This document shows positions 1-6,122 of a stretch of DNA of 9,501 bases, in pieces (the first letter of the stretch is position 1; each line of letters begins with the position of its first letter). The notes under the pieces were generated by a model, which was given only the letters and a program-made list of their open reading frames with translations, did not search any database and was not told the DNA's origin. Source of the DNA: Vulcanimicrobiota bacterium (GTDB lineage Bacteria > Vulcanimicrobiota > Vulcanimicrobiia > Vulcanimicrobiales > Vulcanimicrobiaceae). A program made the translations under genes and the position numbers. The stretch is from assembly GCA_014305015.1 (NCBI GenBank), contig JACRUB010000208.1, positions 1-9,501 on the forward strand. The letters run 5' to 3'.

Positions 1-1040
1 CTCGGATACTGTGCGCCGATTTTGCGCGCGCCTTCGAGCAACTGCAAGCCGCGTACCCGCGCGTTTTCAACCAGATCATCTTCAACCAAAACGTTCATCG
101 CAGCAAGCGCGGCGGCGCACGCCAGTTCATTTCCCCCGAACGTCGATGTGTGCATGAGCGGAGCTTTCGCATATGCCGCATTCCATACCGACGGTCTCGC
201 GATGTATGCGCCCACCGGAATGATTCCGCCCGAAAGACCTTTGGCAAGCGTCATGACATCCGGAACGACGCCGTCGCGATTGCAGCCGAAGAGCATCCCG
301 CAACGTCCCAGTCCCGTTTGCACCTCATCTGCAATGAAAAGCGCGCCGGTGCGATCGCAGATCTCGCGCACCGCGCGCAGATACCCGTCGGGCGGAACGA
401 TTACGCCCCCTTCGCCCTGCACGGGTTCAACGATGAATGCGGCGGCATCTTTGAGCGCTTCTTCGAGCACGGCGGCATCGCCGTAAGACACATGTTCGAA
501 GTGTGGCAGCAGCGGCTGATATTCCGAACGAAAATACTCGCGGCCGCTGGCGCTGAGCGCGCCGAGCGTTTTGCCGTGATAGGCATTGGTGGTGGCAACA
601 ATCATCTGACGTTTGGTCGCGACCTTTGCAAGCTTGATCGCGCCTTCGACTGCCTCTGCGCCGCTGTTGGCAAAAAACGAAATCTGCAAATCGCCGGGCG
701 CTAGCTCCGCGAGGCGCCGCGACGCGCGGCCGAGCACGACGTTGAACATTGTCTTGCCCGAGAGCGACATCAACTCCATCTGCGTTTTAACGGCTTCCAT
801 GACTCTGGGATGGCTGTGGCCGAGGGTAAACACACCGTAGCCGCCCGCAAAATCCAAATAGGCTTTCCCGTTTTGGTCGTAGACCGTGCACCCCTGCGCG
901 CGAACTTCCACCGGCGAGCCGGAAACCTTCATCACGCGCGCGAGTGGCGGATTCACAAATTGTTTGTAGTTTTCGTAGACTTCGTTATAAAGATCGACGG
1001 GCGTCTCCGCGCCGTGCAGGTCAGGCTCGCGGAGCGTCAT
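1..1040 (-). CDS. Class III PLP-dependent aminotransferase, 3' end outside window
   Basis: A fold-type I pyridoxal-phosphate transaminase that moves an amino group, most likely from the terminal amine of a diamine or omega-amino acid, to a 2-oxo acid in the cytosol. I translated 346 codons from ATG at 1040 to the left edge with no stop. Visible motifs are GGYGVFTLGHSHP (about 66-78), the phosphate-cup motif FFANSGAEAVEGAIKLAK, the conserved YHGKTLGALSASG stretch, VQGEGGV, IADEVQTGLGR with PLP-binding Asp238, LAKGLSGGIIPVGA with Schiff-base Lys267, and HTSTFGGNELACAAAL. The pattern looks closest to putrescine aminotransferase (YgjG/PatA type); acetylornithine or ornithine aminotransferase is less likely, and the substrate is not shown by the sequence. 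About 60-110 residues should be missing. The start ATG overlaps the dusB stop as ATGA, so it is probably translationally coupled to dusB. Confidence 0.88.
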   Translation of the reverse strand, partial: MTLREPDLHGAETPVDLYNEVYENYKQFVNPPLARVMKVSGSPVEVRAQGCTVYDQNGKAYLDFAGGYGVFTLGHSHPRVMEAVKTQMELMSLSGKTMFNVVLGRASRRLAELAPGDLQISFFANSGAEAVEGAIKLAKVATKRQMIVATTNAYHGKTLGALSASGREYFRSEYQPLLPHFEHVSYGDAAVLEEALKDAAAFIVEPVQGEGGVIVPPDGYLRAVREICDRTGALFIADEVQTGLGRCGMLFGCNRDGVVPDVMTLAKGLSGGIIPVGAYIARPSVWNAAYAKAPLMHTSTFGGNELACAAALAAMNVLVEDDLVENARVRGLQLLEGARKIGAQYP

Positions 1041-2041
1041 GCAGCCACGGACTCGCGCTGCAGCGATGCGATCGCTTCTTCGATAACGTCGTACACTTCT
1101 TGCGCCGTATCCATGTGCATGATGCGCTCTCGAAGCACCGCCGCACCGTGAATGCCTTTGATGTAGAGCGCAATATGTTTGCGCATTTGCGGAACGGCGC
1201 GGCGTTCGCCCCATTCATCGACCATTGCACGGTAATGCACGATCGAGTAGCGCAAACGCTCGGCAGCCTCCGGAAGTGGTTGCGCTTCGCGGCCTTCCAT
1301 TAAGTCGCGAATCTGTGAAATCAACCACGGATTGCCGAGCGTTGCCCGGCCGACCATGAGCGCATCAACGCCAGAGTCACGCATGCGCTGCATCGCAAGC
1401 TGCGCGTCGTTGAGATCGCCGTTGCCGATTACTGGGATATCGATCGACGCTTTGAGACGAGCGATATGATCCCAGTCGGCGCTTCCCTTATAGAACTGAC
1501 GCGCGGTGCGCGCGTGCAGCGTAATCGCTGCAACACCAACCGCTTGGGCGCGCTTCGCGACGTCGACGTACACCAAATTGCTCTCGTTCCAGCCCAAACG
1601 CATTTTCATCGTAACCGGACAATCGACGGCCTCGACAACTGCTTTCATGATCGCTTCGCATTTCTCGACGTCTTTAAGGCACGCGCTGCCGCCAGAGGTC
1701 TTCGTGACCTTGGGTGCCGGGCAGCCGAAATTGATGTCGACGATGTCGGCACCGCACTCGCGCACAACTTGGGCGGCCCTGGCCATGATGGCGGGGTCAT
1801 CACCCCACAGCTGCGTGGAGACCGGCTTCTCGAGTCCGTGTTGATCGATCATCTCCATCGTGCGCCGGTTGCCGTACTGGAGCGCATTGGAAGAAACGAA
1901 CTCCGTGACCGTTAGGCCAAGCCCGAAGGGCTTGTAAAGGGCGCGCATGGTGCGATTGGTGACGCCGGACATGGGTGCCAGAACCAGCGGCGGCCAGATC
2001 TCGTGGGGACCGATTTTGAGGGGAGGGACGGCGCGGGACAT
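1037..2041 (-). CDS. dusB: tRNA-dihydrouridine synthase (DusB-like)
   Basis: A flavin (FMN) enzyme that reduces specific uridines in tRNA to dihydrouridine with NADPH. From ATG at 2041 it is 334 aa, normal for the family. The TIM-barrel opening LAPMSGVTN, the sequence TQLWGDDP, the motif INFGCPAPKV with catalytic Cys107, the downstream TSGGSACLKD, KMRLGW, ITLHARTARQFY, PVIGNGD and DALMVGRATLGNPW (FMN phosphate site) are all present in order. The reading frame stays open 18 codons further up to ATG 2095, but that extension would translate the arm of a 15-bp hairpin, so I prefer 2041. No Shine-Dalgarno precedes 2041; a TAGAAT box ends 8 bases upstream, so the mRNA may be leaderless. Substrate position in tRNA and DusA/B/C subtype are not certain; DusB is the best match. 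It overlaps the aminotransferase by ATGA. Confidence 0.92.
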   Translation of the reverse strand: MSRAVPPLKIGPHEIWPPLVLAPMSGVTNRTMRALYKPFGLGLTVTEFVSSNALQYGNRRTMEMIDQHGLEKPVSTQLWGDDPAIMARAAQVVRECGADIVDINFGCPAPKVTKTSGGSACLKDVEKCEAIMKAVVEAVDCPVTMKMRLGWNESNLVYVDVAKRAQAVGVAAITLHARTARQFYKGSADWDHIARLKASIDIPVIGNGDLNDAQLAMQRMRDSGVDALMVGRATLGNPWLISQIRDLMEGREAQPLPEAAERLRYSIVHYRAMVDEWGERRAVPQMRKHIALYIKGIHGAAVLRERIMHMDTAQEVYDVIEEAIASLQRESVAA

Positions 2042-2060
2042 ACGGTGGTATTCTACCACG
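2041..2060 (-). promoter_or_regulatory. Candidate dusB promoter with dyad, possibly leaderless
   Basis: On the minus strand, TAGAAT (2055-2050, one mismatch to TATAAT) lies so close to the ATG at 2041 that transcription would begin within a few bases of the start codon. The same bases form a 6-bp dyad, GTGGTA-GAA-TACCAC (2059-2045). I see no convincing -35. This fits a leaderless transcript or an operator at the start site; it is inference from spacing only. Confidence 0.3.
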
Positions 2061-2061
2061 C

Positions 2062-2095
2062 GTGGAAAGGGCCGCCCAAAGGCGGCCCTTTCCAC
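2062..2095 (-). terminator. Strong 15-bp hairpin after coaX, terminator-like without U-tract
   Basis: Arms GTGGAAAGGGCCGCC (2062-2076) and its exact complement (2081-2095) enclose a 4-base loop (CAAA on the plus strand). It starts 13 bases after the coaX stop and ends about 20 bases before the dusB start. A T-run is absent on both sides, so it is not a canonical intrinsic terminator; it may still end or stabilise the panC-coaBC-coaX transcript. Confidence 0.6.
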
Positions 2096-2108
2096 TGGGG
2101 CCCACTGA

Positions 2109-2879
2109 TTACGCGCCGCCGTTGTGGAACAATTGCAGGCCCAGCAAGCTCAGATTCGCGTTCACGTGATCGATGCTCTTCGTATGTTTCGCAACGACAT
2201 CCGCTAAGCCGCCGGTCGCTACCACCACCGGCTTCGCGCCGAGTTCGGCGGCAATCCGATCGATAAGCGCTTCAGCCTGACCGACGAAACCATACACGAT
2301 ACCGGATTGCAGCGAAGCAATAGTGTCGCGACCGATGGCTTGTTGCGGCGCTTCCAATGCAATTTGCGGAAGTTTCGCCGCGCGGCCAACCAATGCATCG
2401 ACGGAAATCGCAATGCCGGGCGCAATCGCGGTCCCTAAATAGGCGCCGTCTTTGGAGACTGCAACAAATGCGGTAGCGGTTCCGAAACTGATAACGATCA
2501 GCGGCGAGCCGTATAAATTGCGCGCGCCGATCGCAGCTGCAACCAAATCCGCTCCTACTTCGGAAGGCCGCTCGGTGCAAATTTCGATCAAATTCTGTTT
2601 GTGCGGTTTTAGAAATTCTGATTTCGCACCGACAAAGCGCGTGCACGCATCCAAAAGCGTTTGGTCGAGCCTCGGGACGACGCTTGCAATCACGACGGCA
2701 TCGACATCGTCCGTCTTCAGTTTTTGGGTTGCGAAGAGCTGCGTGAGAAAAACGCCGTATTCATCGGCCGTTCTGCGCGCTTCCGTCGTCACACGCCACA
2801 TATGTTTTAAGGGGCCGCGGGCGCTCTCGAAGACGCCGAGCTTGGTTTCCGTATTGCCGACGTCGATCGCAAGCAGCAT
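2109..2879 (-). CDS. coaX: Type III pantothenate kinase
   Basis: Phosphorylates pantothenate to 4'-phosphopantothenate with ATP, the committed step of CoA synthesis; the type III enzyme belongs to the ASKHA fold, needs a monovalent cation and is usually not feedback-inhibited by CoA. At 256 aa it has the normal length. The N-terminal phosphate motif is AIDVGNTETKLG (Asp6, Asn9, Thr10); VVIASVVP lies near 62-69; PSEVGADLVAAAIGARN (106-121) carries the expected catalytic Asp111; SFGTATAF (131-138) is the second nucleotide motif; ATGGLADVV (221-229) is the adenosine motif. In most homologues as I recall them the second motif reads DxGTAT; here the Asp is Ser131. The start ATG shares one base with the coaBC stop (TAATG), so coupled translation is likely, and its substrate is the product of PanC in the same operon. 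Confidence 0.93.
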   Translation of the reverse strand: MLLAIDVGNTETKLGVFESARGPLKHMWRVTTEARRTADEYGVFLTQLFATQKLKTDDVDAVVIASVVPRLDQTLLDACTRFVGAKSEFLKPHKQNLIEICTERPSEVGADLVAAAIGARNLYGSPLIVISFGTATAFVAVSKDGAYLGTAIAPGIAISVDALVGRAAKLPQIALEAPQQAIGRDTIASLQSGIVYGFVGQAEALIDRIAAELGAKPVVVATGGLADVVAKHTKSIDHVNANLSLLGLQLFHNGGA

Positions 2880-4072
2880 TACTTCGCGGCTTCCATTCTT
2901 TTGGCGATGGCATCGAGCATCCGCGCGGCAAGCAAGGGTTTTGAGCCCGTCCCCAACTCTTCGCGCTCGCCACCAGCAAACAACAACGTCAGCTTATTCT
3001 CGACGGTCCCGAATCCGCGCTCTTCCGAGACGTCGTTGACCGCGATGGCATCTAAATTTTTGTTGCGCAATTTCTCGAGCGCGTTTTCCTCATGCGCTTG
3101 CGTCTCTGCCGCAAACCCTACTAAAAACGTCCCACCCTTGCGCTCGCCAAGCGTTTTGAGAATATCCGGATTGCGAACCATGCGCACGTTTAAGTCAGCA
3201 TCGCTCTTCTTGAGCTTCTGCGCCGACTGCTCGGCCGGGCGCCAATCGGCAACCGCCGCGGATGCAATGGTGAGATCTGCGCCGGTCGCATCCGCGATTG
3301 CCGCGTCAAACATTTGTTGCGCGGTCACGACGCGAATCGTGCGAACGCCGGCCGGCGGCAGCAGCGCCGTTGGCCCAAGGATCAACGTGACCTCGGCGCC
3401 ACGCGCCGTCGCCTCACGGGCCAGTGCAATCCCCATGGCGCCTGTTGAGGCGTTCGAGAGATGCCGGATCGGGTCCATCGGCTCTCGTGTTGGACCGGCC
3501 GTAATCGCGACGCGCTTACCGCGCAAAACGCCATTGCCGGAAGAGATTACAAGGCGAATCGCGTCGAGCAAACGTTCCTCGCTTGCCAGTCGTCCGACGC
3601 CGCTCTCGCGCTCGGCTAAGAATCCTGATTCGGGCGCAACGATGGTGATGCCGCGTTCCGAGAGCGTCTGCAAATGTGCTTGCGTTTCCGGATGTTCGTA
3701 CATAGCGGAATTCATCGCCGGCGCAACGATGATGGGAATTCGCGCGGCAAGCAGCGCCGTCGACAGCAAATCGTCAGCGACACCGTTTGCAAGTTTCCCC
3801 AGAATGTTCGCGGTCGCCGGCGCCACGATGACCACGTGCGCTTCGCGCACTAATCGAATGTGCGGAATCCGTTCGGGTGCATCCCAGAGCGAGGTATACA
3901 CGGGTCGCGCCGTCAGGGACGAAAAGGTCAGGGGGGTAATAAATCGCTCCGCTTCCGCCGTCATGATCACATCGACGATTGCGCCGGCTTGCACGAGCGT
4001 GCTCGTTAGCGCGGCGGCCTTATAGGCCGCAATTCCGCCGGTGACGCCGAGCAAAACGCGCGTGTCTTTCAT
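2879..4072 (-). CDS. coaBC: Bifunctional phosphopantothenoylcysteine decarboxylase / phosphopantothenate-cysteine ligase
   Basis: A fused flavoenzyme that joins 4'-phosphopantothenate to cysteine (CoaB, C-terminal) and decarboxylates the product to 4'-phosphopantetheine (CoaC, N-terminal, FMN). With ATG 4072 it has 397 aa, the usual size. CoaC part: GVTGGIAAYKA (9-19), catalytic His71 in IPHIRLV, APATANILGKLANG, PAMNSAMYEHP with Asn121. CoaB part: ITAGPTREPMDPIRHLSN (190-207), AAVADWRP (272-279), KLKK, NPDIL and GFAAET (319-324). The flap that normally reads LACGxxGxGR reads LAERESGVGR here, so the Cys158 of E. coli is replaced by Glu154. An in-frame GTG four codons upstream (4084) is possible, but ATG 4072 overlaps the panC stop as ATGA and is preferred. 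The gene lies between panC and coaX in the CoA operon. Confidence 0.94.
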   Translation of the reverse strand: MKDTRVLLGVTGGIAAYKAAALTSTLVQAGAIVDVIMTAEAERFITPLTFSSLTARPVYTSLWDAPERIPHIRLVREAHVVIVAPATANILGKLANGVADDLLSTALLAARIPIIVAPAMNSAMYEHPETQAHLQTLSERGITIVAPESGFLAERESGVGRLASEERLLDAIRLVISSGNGVLRGKRVAITAGPTREPMDPIRHLSNASTGAMGIALAREATARGAEVTLILGPTALLPPAGVRTIRVVTAQQMFDAAIADATGADLTIASAAVADWRPAEQSAQKLKKSDADLNVRMVRNPDILKTLGERKGGTFLVGFAAETQAHEENALEKLRNKNLDAIAVNDVSEERGFGTVENKLTLLFAGGEREELGTGSKPLLAARMLDAIAKRMEAAK

Positions 4073-4896
4073 TTCGTGATCCACAGATTATCGAGCAAAC
4101 GAGTTTTTCCAAAACGCGCTGCTCCGATAAGAAAGGCCGGAACCTGCAAGGCTGAAAGCGGCTCAAACGTCTTTGCGCTCACGAGGTCCAAATAGTCCAG
4201 CTGCGCCAGCGGACTCAATATCGACTTAGCTTGTGCGACTGCGGCGTCTTTTGTCATGCCTTGATGCAGCAGCAACCGCATTGCCGTCAGCGCCGCATAA
4301 AGCGTAGGCGCGGCCTCTCGCTCTTGCGGCGTAAGATACGCGTTGCGGCTCGATAACGCGAGCCCCTCAGAGTCGCGAACGGTCGGTACGATTCGCACTT
4401 CCACGGGAAAGCCGAGATCGCGCACAAGACGCCGCAGAACTGCTGTTTGCTGTGCATCTTTTTGTCCGAGAAAGAGCACGTCAGGTTGCATGATAGTGAG
4501 CAACTTCGCCACCACCGTGGCAACCCCGCGAAAGTGCGTCGGGCGCACGGCGCCTTCGTATGTATTGCCCATCTCGCCAACGTCAACGCTCGTAGAAAAA
4601 CCCGGCGGGTACATCTCTGCCGTATCAGGCGAAAAGAGCAGATCGAGCCCCAGCTCTTCGAGCTTGGCGATGTCACCCTCGAAGTCGCGCGGATACTTCT
4701 CGAGATCTTCGCCCGGCGCGAACTGCAGCGGATTGACGAAGATCGATGCCGAGACGGTTTTGCATTCGGCGCGGGCTGCGGCGACGAGGCTGGAGTGCCC
4801 GGCATGAAGCGCGCCCATCGTTGGAACAAATCCATGCGGCCGCGGCATCTGCGCGAGCATTGCACGAACCCGCTCGATCGTGCCAGCAGTCAGCAT
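4069..4896 (-). CDS. panC: Pantothenate synthetase (pantoate-beta-alanine ligase)
   Basis: Condenses D-pantoate and beta-alanine with ATP, through a pantoyl-adenylate, to pantothenate. The 275-aa protein has the normal family length. Visible are the nucleotidyl-transferase signature PTMGALHAGH (25-34; the HxGH motif with His31 and His34), FVNPLQF (53-59), LGQKDAQQ (143-150, pantoate and ATP site), the LSSRNAYL motif (181-188, the KMSKS-like loop) and a normal small C-terminal domain. The ATG is preceded by CAAGCAACCAT with no clear Shine-Dalgarno. Its stop overlaps the coaBC start (ATGA). Upstream, a 168-base MITE-like element separates it from the FHA gene; before that insertion the FHA stop would have been 11 bases from this start, so the two were probably co-transcribed. 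panB and panD are not in this window. Confidence 0.95.
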   Translation of the reverse strand: MLTAGTIERVRAMLAQMPRPHGFVPTMGALHAGHSSLVAAARAECKTVSASIFVNPLQFAPGEDLEKYPRDFEGDIAKLEELGLDLLFSPDTAEMYPPGFSTSVDVGEMGNTYEGAVRPTHFRGVATVVAKLLTIMQPDVLFLGQKDAQQTAVLRRLVRDLGFPVEVRIVPTVRDSEGLALSSRNAYLTPQEREAAPTLYAALTAMRLLLHQGMTKDAAVAQAKSILSPLAQLDYLDLVSAKTFEPLSALQVPAFLIGAARFGKTRLLDNLWITK

Positions 4897-4908
4897 ATGG
4901 TTGCTTGC

Positions 4909-5076
4909 TAGGAGCCTGTCGGCCTTGGGACGTTTGCGGATTCGACGCCGAATTTTGTTCGAAGACGGGGCGCGAGGAGGGACGCAATGCAGCGCATTGT
5001 GGCCACCGGAGCAACGACGTATTCGGACGAAAGGCGGCTTGAAGGCGGGAACGTTCTCAAGTCCGACAGGCTCCTA
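4909..5076. mobile_element. MITE-like non-coding element, 12-bp TIRs, TA duplication
   Basis: The 12 bases GGAGCCTGTCGG (4911-4922) recur as an exact inverted copy at 5063-5074, and each is bordered on the outside by TA (4909-4910 and 5075-5076), giving a 164-bp element with a TA target duplication. The similarity continues inward with mismatches (CCTTGGGACGTT against ACTTGAGAACGTT read inward), so the imperfect terminal repeat is roughly 26 bp. The core holds a short hairpin, CAATGC-AGC-GCATTG, and no plausible gene. TA duplications are typical of elements moved by IS630/Tc1-mariner-type transposases, but the source transposase is not visible. It sits between the FHA gene and panC. Copies elsewhere in the genome would prove mobility; with one copy in view the call rests on repeat structure. 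Confidence 0.72.
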
Positions 5077-5367
5077 ACTCTGGGTTACGCGCAAAACGGT
5101 TCGTCCAACGACGAAGGGGGCGCCGATCGCAAGTGCAGCCTCACCATCGACGGTTTTGCCGTCCAACCGGGTGCCGTTGCGGCTCGCGAGGTCGGAAAGC
5201 AGCAAGTTTCCCTTTTCTGCTCTTAGCTTTGCGTGTTTTCGGGAAATATAACGATCGATGGTAATACAGGCGTCGGCCACCGCGTCATCGCGTCCGATCG
5301 TGATCTCACGCTCGAAGGACCAGGTCTTCCCGTCCAGCGGTCCGGACAGGACCTCCAAAAGATACAT
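5074..5367 (-). CDS. Stand-alone FHA-domain protein
   Basis: A 97-residue protein made of little more than a forkhead-associated domain, which binds phosphothreonine peptides and acts as an adaptor in Ser/Thr-kinase signalling or in secretion and cell-wall assemblies. The binding residues are in place: Gly25-Arg26 in ITIGRDD, Ser42 and His45 in YISRKHAKL, and Asn64 in LASRNGTRLDG. The last strand (FVVGRTVLRVTQS) completes the fold, so the protein is not truncated. The stop codon TAG uses T and A from the target duplication and G from the MITE end; the empty site would also read TAG. A weak AGAAGG lies about 10 bases before the ATG. The kinase and target are unknown, and no kinase gene is in view. 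Confidence 0.88.
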   Translation of the reverse strand: MYLLEVLSGPLDGKTWSFEREITIGRDDAVADACITIDRYISRKHAKLRAEKGNLLLSDLASRNGTRLDGKTVDGEAALAIGAPFVVGRTVLRVTQS

Positions 5368-5504
5368 CGGCCACGGGCCTTCTATTGTGGAGACGGGCGC
5401 TTCCTGGTCATATCAGATTCTAATTCTGGGGATTAACGATTTCGGAAGCCACGGACGATATGATAAGGGTGACGTTAAGCACACCATATCCAGGGGCGGG
5501 GCGG
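5368..5504. promoter_or_regulatory. Divergent intergenic region between FHA gene and 71-aa gene
   Basis: This 137-base gap must hold promoters in both directions. On the plus strand TATGAT (5459-5464) is a fair -10 for the 71-aa gene; on the minus strand TAGAAT (5422-5417) is a fair -10 for the FHA gene. No good -35 goes with either. A GATATG/CATATC pair (5457-5462, 5485-5490) lies over the plus-strand leader. I see no gene or RNA here. Confidence 0.3.
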
Positions 5505-5720
5505 ATGGAAGATAAGTTCGACGAGCTGCTCGGTCTCATTGAGATCGAGCCGGATGCCCTGCGAGAGGCAGAGTTCATGCAAGCTCAGGCAATTCTTGAA
5601 ACGATGATCGGCAAGACGATCACGTCGGCTTCGATTGAGGATACCCGCATTGTGGTGGCCACATCGGACGGCAACAAGTACTTCTTCTACGGGTTTCTCG
5701 GCGAGGACACCGCGGCTTAA
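5505..5720 (+). CDS. Small conserved-looking protein of unknown function (71 aa)
   Basis: I do not recognise a family. From ATG 5505 the product has 71 residues. The first half is acidic and helical in appearance (EDKFDELLGLIEIEPDALREAEFMQAQAIL split over 2-31), and the second half looks like a small beta-sheet ending in a turn with aromatic residues (ITSASIEDTRIVVATSDG, NKYFFYGFLG). No signal peptide, membrane segment or Cys pair is seen. ATG 5505 is chosen because AGGGG lies about 8 bases upstream; an in-frame ATG at 5460 would add 15 residues but overlaps the likely -10 box. It is the only complete plus-strand gene in the window and converges on the PilZ gene, their stops overlapping in the palindrome TTAA. 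Codon usage resembles its neighbours, which supports it being real. Confidence 0.65.
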   Translation: MEDKFDELLGLIEIEPDALREAEFMQAQAILETMIGKTITSASIEDTRIVVATSDGNKYFFYGFLGEDTAA

Positions 5721-6085
5721 CTTTTGAGCGACCGCTGCTGCACTGCATGAATGTAGTACACGATCGCTTCTTGGTCGGTTGCGGAGATGCGCGTGAACGC
5801 CATGCCGTGGTAGTACCGGCCGGAACTTCCTTCAAAATACGAAAGCACGACACGGCCGAAGGCCTTGATTTCCGGCGTGCCGCTGGGCAACCGGAACTGC
5901 AGTTCCAGCACTTGCCCGCTGTCTAAATTCCGGTCCATCGAGATGCGAATGCCCGCGCCGGAGAGATCGTGCGCGCGCGACGGAATCACCGCACTGCCCT
6001 CATCCTCAAGCGTCGCATCGACTGCAACGTCGACCGGTGCCCGATAGTATTGCCGCTGCTGCGCGGGGCTGCGTTCGTTTGTCAC
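5717..6085 (-). CDS. PilZ-domain protein, likely cyclic-di-GMP binding
   Basis: A 122-residue single-domain PilZ protein, predicted to bind the second messenger cyclic di-GMP and pass the signal to a partner. Both binding motifs are intact: RxxxR as Arg11-QYY-Arg15, and DxSxxG as DLSGAG (40-45). The beta-barrel continues through LELQFRLPSG, FGRVVLSYF and YYHGMAFTRIS, and the C-terminal helix is QEAIVYYIHAVQQR. The start is GTG at 6085; no ATG is close and the Shine-Dalgarno is weak. It follows the PLP-enzyme gene after 37 bases and is probably the last gene of the lexA run. Its stop overlaps that of the convergent 71-aa gene by TTAA. No diguanylate cyclase, flagellar or pilus gene is in view to name the output. 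Confidence 0.88.
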   Translation of the reverse strand: MTNERSPAQQRQYYRAPVDVAVDATLEDEGSAVIPSRAHDLSGAGIRISMDRNLDSGQVLELQFRLPSGTPEIKAFGRVVLSYFEGSSGRYYHGMAFTRISATDQEAIVYYIHAVQQRSLKS

Positions 6086-6122
6086 TTGCGCTGGTGGCTT
6101 CTGCGTACTGTCTCGGTCGCCT

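Noticed and set aside
150..704. Plus-strand open frame of 184 codons
   Set aside because: It is antisense to the class III aminotransferase, whose full motif set is on the minus strand.
2042..2095. Upstream dusB start at 2095
   Set aside because: The extra 18 codons are one arm and loop of the hairpin after coaX plus the promoter-like box; the Dus fold starts after Met at 2041.
2901..4025. A 374-codon open frame on the plus strand opposite coaBC
   Set aside because: It is antisense to a clear coaBC gene. Its Ser/Ala/Arg-rich composition is what a GC-biased coding strand gives when read backwards, and it shows no domain.
5047..5060. GAACGTTC inside the MITE as a LexA box
   Set aside because: The half sites touch with no 4-base spacer, unlike the three operators near lexA, and the bases belong to the element's inner terminal repeat.
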